Assembly (NCBI GenBank): GCA_012729555.1 | Contig: JAAYCX010000003.1 | Location: 1-55,334, forward strand | Direction of reading: 5' to 3' | From: Acidobacteriota bacterium | Lineage (GTDB): Bacteria; Acidobacteriota; UBA6911 | DNA length: 55,334 nt | Program-made: the position numbers and the translations under genes | Shown: positions 53,112 through 55,334 of the stretch, piece after piece | Position numbering within the stretch: position 1 is the stretch's first letter | Layout: each line of letters begins with the position of its first letter | The notes under the pieces: model-generated | Seen by the model: only the letters and a program-made list of their open reading frames with translations | What the model was told of the DNA's origin: nothing | Databases searched by the model: none

Positions 53112-55136
53112 TCAGACGCCCAGCCTCCCCCTGGCAGCCATGGTATCTGCCATCCTCTTCATGCCCAAATCTTCCAAAGTCTTTCTGGTCGGCCAGCCGT
53201 GGTCGGTATCCCAGCCCTCCAGTTTGTAGAAGTGGGTTTTAAATTCCTCCACGCCACCCTTGTCCAGGTACATATCCGGGAGGTTGTCCCAACGCCATTT
53301 GCCGTCTTCGTATACCGGGACCCCACCAAAGGCGGCCATCCCGCCGGCCCCGGGCCTGTACATGTACGGGAAGAACAATTCCTGCTCCCGGCTGAGCCCG
53401 GCCACGGTTCGAATGGACCGCTCCAGGGTCCAGATCTTCCTGCCGGTTTCCATGGTATCGGCAAAGGAACACTTGCTGCCGGTGACCGCCCGGTAATAAT
53501 TCATTTCCATTTCGGGAGTGACCGTGTTCAGCCGCGGCAGGATAAATTCGCAGAAGGCCATGGATTCGTTCCAGAAACTTGCATAATGCCGGGTCCAGGC
53601 CACTTCCTTGGCCTTATGCTCGGAATAGATGCCGGTTTTTCTGGCTTCCTTTCCTTTCCAGGCATAGTTGAACATGAAGATATCGTCATTGTATGGAATG
53701 ACCCTGGCGGAAAGCCGTTCCAATACCTTCTCAATGGGAGTGCCATCCCGGGAAGTCCCGACGGCCGAGCTGAACCCATGCCAACTGGGATCGCCTGCTC
53801 CGAGCAGGTAGCTGTAGGCCCATTCCACGTACGGCATGGTCCAATGCCCGGTGGCCCCCCAGGCCGGGAACCGCAAGGCGCCATTCTCCATGTCCTGTTC
53901 CAGCCGCCCCCATCTCTTGGCCGCCTCGCAGACGCCTTCGGCGATGGCGTCGCCGATTCCTTCGCGCCGGGCTATCGCATCGAGGAACGCTTCGCGGAAG
54001 ACCAGCTCTCCCCATTGGTCCATGGGCAGGGGAGCCGATTCGATCTGCTTTCCCGGACCCAGCACGCCCTGCTCATAGAGGTACCGCAGATACCAGCCGA
54101 TCCCCGTTTCCATCGGCACTTTACCGTGGAAGAACTCCGGCGCATCGGGAACGTCCGACACGAACGCTCCTGTGAAATGCGCCGCCCAGGAACTGGCCCC
54201 GTATTTCATCAAGGCCCCGGCGGCGCGGTCCGCAGCCTCCGTTCCACGATCGCCCAGCCACAACTGACTGGTGCACATGGTTTCGCCGCCATACAGGGTG
54301 TTGCGTCGACGGTCGGCGCGGATGCAGGGATTACAGGAACCGTCCCCGGCCACCGCGGGACCGAATTGTCCTGTCATGATCGGCGTCTGCATATCGGCCA
54401 ATCTGGCATCCAGGACGCCCTTGGGATCGGCCATCGTTACATTGCCGGTCCCTGTCACGCTGATGGCCTTTAAATTCTTCGCCCCGAAAACCGAGCCGTA
54501 GCCGCTGACGAGGCTGCTGCAGCCGCTGCCGTGAATCAAAGACGCCAGACTGGACCTGGCTTCTCCGATCGGGCCGATACATACGATCTGAGGCCTGGCC
54601 GTTGTATAGGTATTCCCGATCTGTTGCCATTCATCGCCGAATCGGGTCCTGCCGGCAACCATGGATTCAATCCGGGTCTGAGTCGTCCAGGTATCCAGGC
54701 CCCAGAGCTCCTTCGCTTCCTCGATTTTGACCTGGTCGTTGATGATATTGATCCATACCGGCCTTTCCGCCCGGCCTTCCACTATCACGCCATCCCACCC
54801 CGCCAACTTCAACATGGTGGCAAAACGGCCGCCAAAATTGCCGCGGTGGAATTCCCGCGTGGGAAAGGTTTCCGGGCAGATGCCGCAGACACTGGTTCTG
54901 CCGGCTCCGGGAACGCCCGTAGCCGCCAATCGACCCGCCATGATGGGAAGGACATGACGCGGATCGTGGGGATCCTTCAAATCCCATTCGCCCGGAGCGA
55001 CCGCGAGATCCCAGAAGATGGCCGCGCCCATACCATAGCCGCCGCCGTATTCCTCGTATTTTGCGGTGTCGATCGTGCTGATTTCTCTCGTTGTCAGGTT
55101 GACCCGAGCAATTTTACCCGTGAATCCGTAGGCCAT
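53112..55136 (-). CDS. Aldehyde ferredoxin oxidoreductase family enzyme, copy 2
   Basis: The protein has 674 residues. It has the same layout as the gene at 48596-50635: GKIARVNLTTREISTI, VPGAGRTSVCGICPE, GNFGGRFATMLKLAGWDGVIVEGRAERPVWI, IHGSGCSSLVSGYGSVFGAKNLKAISV. The cluster region reads C-NP-C-IRAD, with Asp where a third Cys might be expected and the next Cys 17 residues on. The C-terminus of both copies ends with a shared HFYKLEGWDTDHGWPTRKTLEDLGMKRMAD pattern. No signal peptide. AAGGAGG precedes ATG 55136. A truncated ferredoxin gene lies 15 bp upstream, so the pair repeats the first operon. Confidence 0.88.
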   Translation of the reverse strand: MAYGFTGKIARVNLTTREISTIDTAKYEEYGGGYGMGAAIFWDLAVAPGEWDLKDPHDPRHVLPIMAGRLAATGVPGAGRTSVCGICPETFPTREFHRGNFGGRFATMLKLAGWDGVIVEGRAERPVWINIINDQVKIEEAKELWGLDTWTTQTRIESMVAGRTRFGDEWQQIGNTYTTARPQIVCIGPIGEARSSLASLIHGSGCSSLVSGYGSVFGAKNLKAISVTGTGNVTMADPKGVLDARLADMQTPIMTGQFGPAVAGDGSCNPCIRADRRRNTLYGGETMCTSQLWLGDRGTEAADRAAGALMKYGASSWAAHFTGAFVSDVPDAPEFFHGKVPMETGIGWYLRYLYEQGVLGPGKQIESAPLPMDQWGELVFREAFLDAIARREGIGDAIAEGVCEAAKRWGRLEQDMENGALRFPAWGATGHWTMPYVEWAYSYLLGAGDPSWHGFSSAVGTSRDGTPIEKVLERLSARVIPYNDDIFMFNYAWKGKEARKTGIYSEHKAKEVAWTRHYASFWNESMAFCEFILPRLNTVTPEMEMNYYRAVTGSKCSFADTMETGRKIWTLERSIRTVAGLSREQELFFPYMYRPGAGGMAAFGGVPVYEDGKWRWDNLPDMYLDKGGVEEFKTHFYKLEGWDTDHGWPTRKTLEDLGMKRMADTMAARGRLGV

Positions 55137-55151
55137 ATCTGTTCTCCCTCC

Positions 55152-55334
55152 TTAGGATTTCGATGCCGGTGGTTCTTTGGCGGTTGCGGTTCCCGGCTTG
55201 CGAGACGGCGTCTTCGGCGTCGGAGAAGCCAGATTGACGTCGTACCCGGATACATCCTCCTGCGGAGGAGTTTCATGGACAATCCTGAGCGCCTTGGCCG
55301 GGCAGCTCGTAACACAGGCGGGTTCTCCATCGGG
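55152..55334 (-). CDS. Ferredoxin-like subunit, C-terminal part (cut by window edge)
   Basis: The last 60 residues of a minus-strand protein are seen; the start is outside the window. The visible part begins PDGEPACVTSCPAKALRIVHE, the last Cys pair of an [4Fe-4S] ferredoxin (compare CVEACPKQVLKVVDR in the protein at 50651-51394), and ends in the same kind of Pro/Lys-rich tail. It lies 15 bp upstream of the second AOR gene, as in the first operon. Confidence 0.85.
   Translation of the reverse strand, partial: PDGEPACVTSCPAKALRIVHETPPQEDVSGYDVNLASPTPKTPSRKPGTATAKEPPASKS

Overview
The window is about 55 kb of GC-rich bacterial DNA, with genes on both strands in short operons, separated by intergenic stretches that carry a degenerate dispersed repeat. 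No rRNA, tRNA, CRISPR array, phage module or intact insertion sequence is visible. The gene content suggests a Gram-negative, probably Acidobacteriota-like anaerobe or facultative anaerobe from sediment or soil. Pointers are an ECF sigma factor of the type common in Acidobacteria and Planctomycetes coupled to a Ser/Thr kinase with TPRs, a small outer-membrane beta-barrel, a tannase-family esterase, an Aquifex-type aconitase, multihaem cytochrome c, and tungsten/molybdenum aldehyde-oxidoreductase-family enzymes. The assignment rests on gene families only.

Region by region. 0.2-2 kb: a minus-strand UGSC-family selenoprotein read through an in-frame UGA. 2.8-7.5 kb: MtfA-like peptidase, a radical SAM pair, a lipoprotein. 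7.5-12 kb: GH43 glycosidase, two DUF169 proteins, an SDR, a small secreted protein. 12.2-16.4 kb: methyltransferase remnant, toxin-antitoxin pair, then exported enzymes (Tat PLP enzyme, lipoprotein RidA, Tat aldo/keto reductase). 16.5-21 kb: TfoX-like protein, exonuclease, aconitase, octahaem cytochrome. 21.4-27.6 kb: three overlapping genes encoding a zinc-ribbon membrane protein, a 1422-residue membrane-anchored protein and a second zinc-ribbon protein. 28.2-31.4 kb: a pterin operon (FolM-like, FolB, FolK fused to a methyltransferase, O-methyltransferase) next to a nitroreductase stub. 31.6-38.6 kb: NTF2-like secreted protein, monohaem cytochrome, two esterases, MFS pseudogene, outer-membrane protein. 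38.8-44.2 kb: sigma/kinase pair and two lipoproteins. 44.6-46.4 kb: a second, canonical UGSC selenoprotein. 46.8-48.5 kb: sulfatase. 48.6-55.3 kb: two AOR-type oxidoreductases, each with a ferredoxin-like partner (the last truncated by the window edge), around a TrbI/VirB10-like protein.

How they may fit together: sulfatase, GH43, tannase and CE1 esterase point to breakdown of plant or algal polymers and their ester-linked aromatics. The AOR/ferredoxin pairs, the HAO-like cytochrome and the selenoproteins point to low-potential redox chemistry in or at the periplasm. The most unusual items are the two UGA-interrupted UGSC genes, the giant-protein operon, the FolK-methyltransferase fusion, the exported PLP/RidA pairing and the uniformly oriented repeat family.
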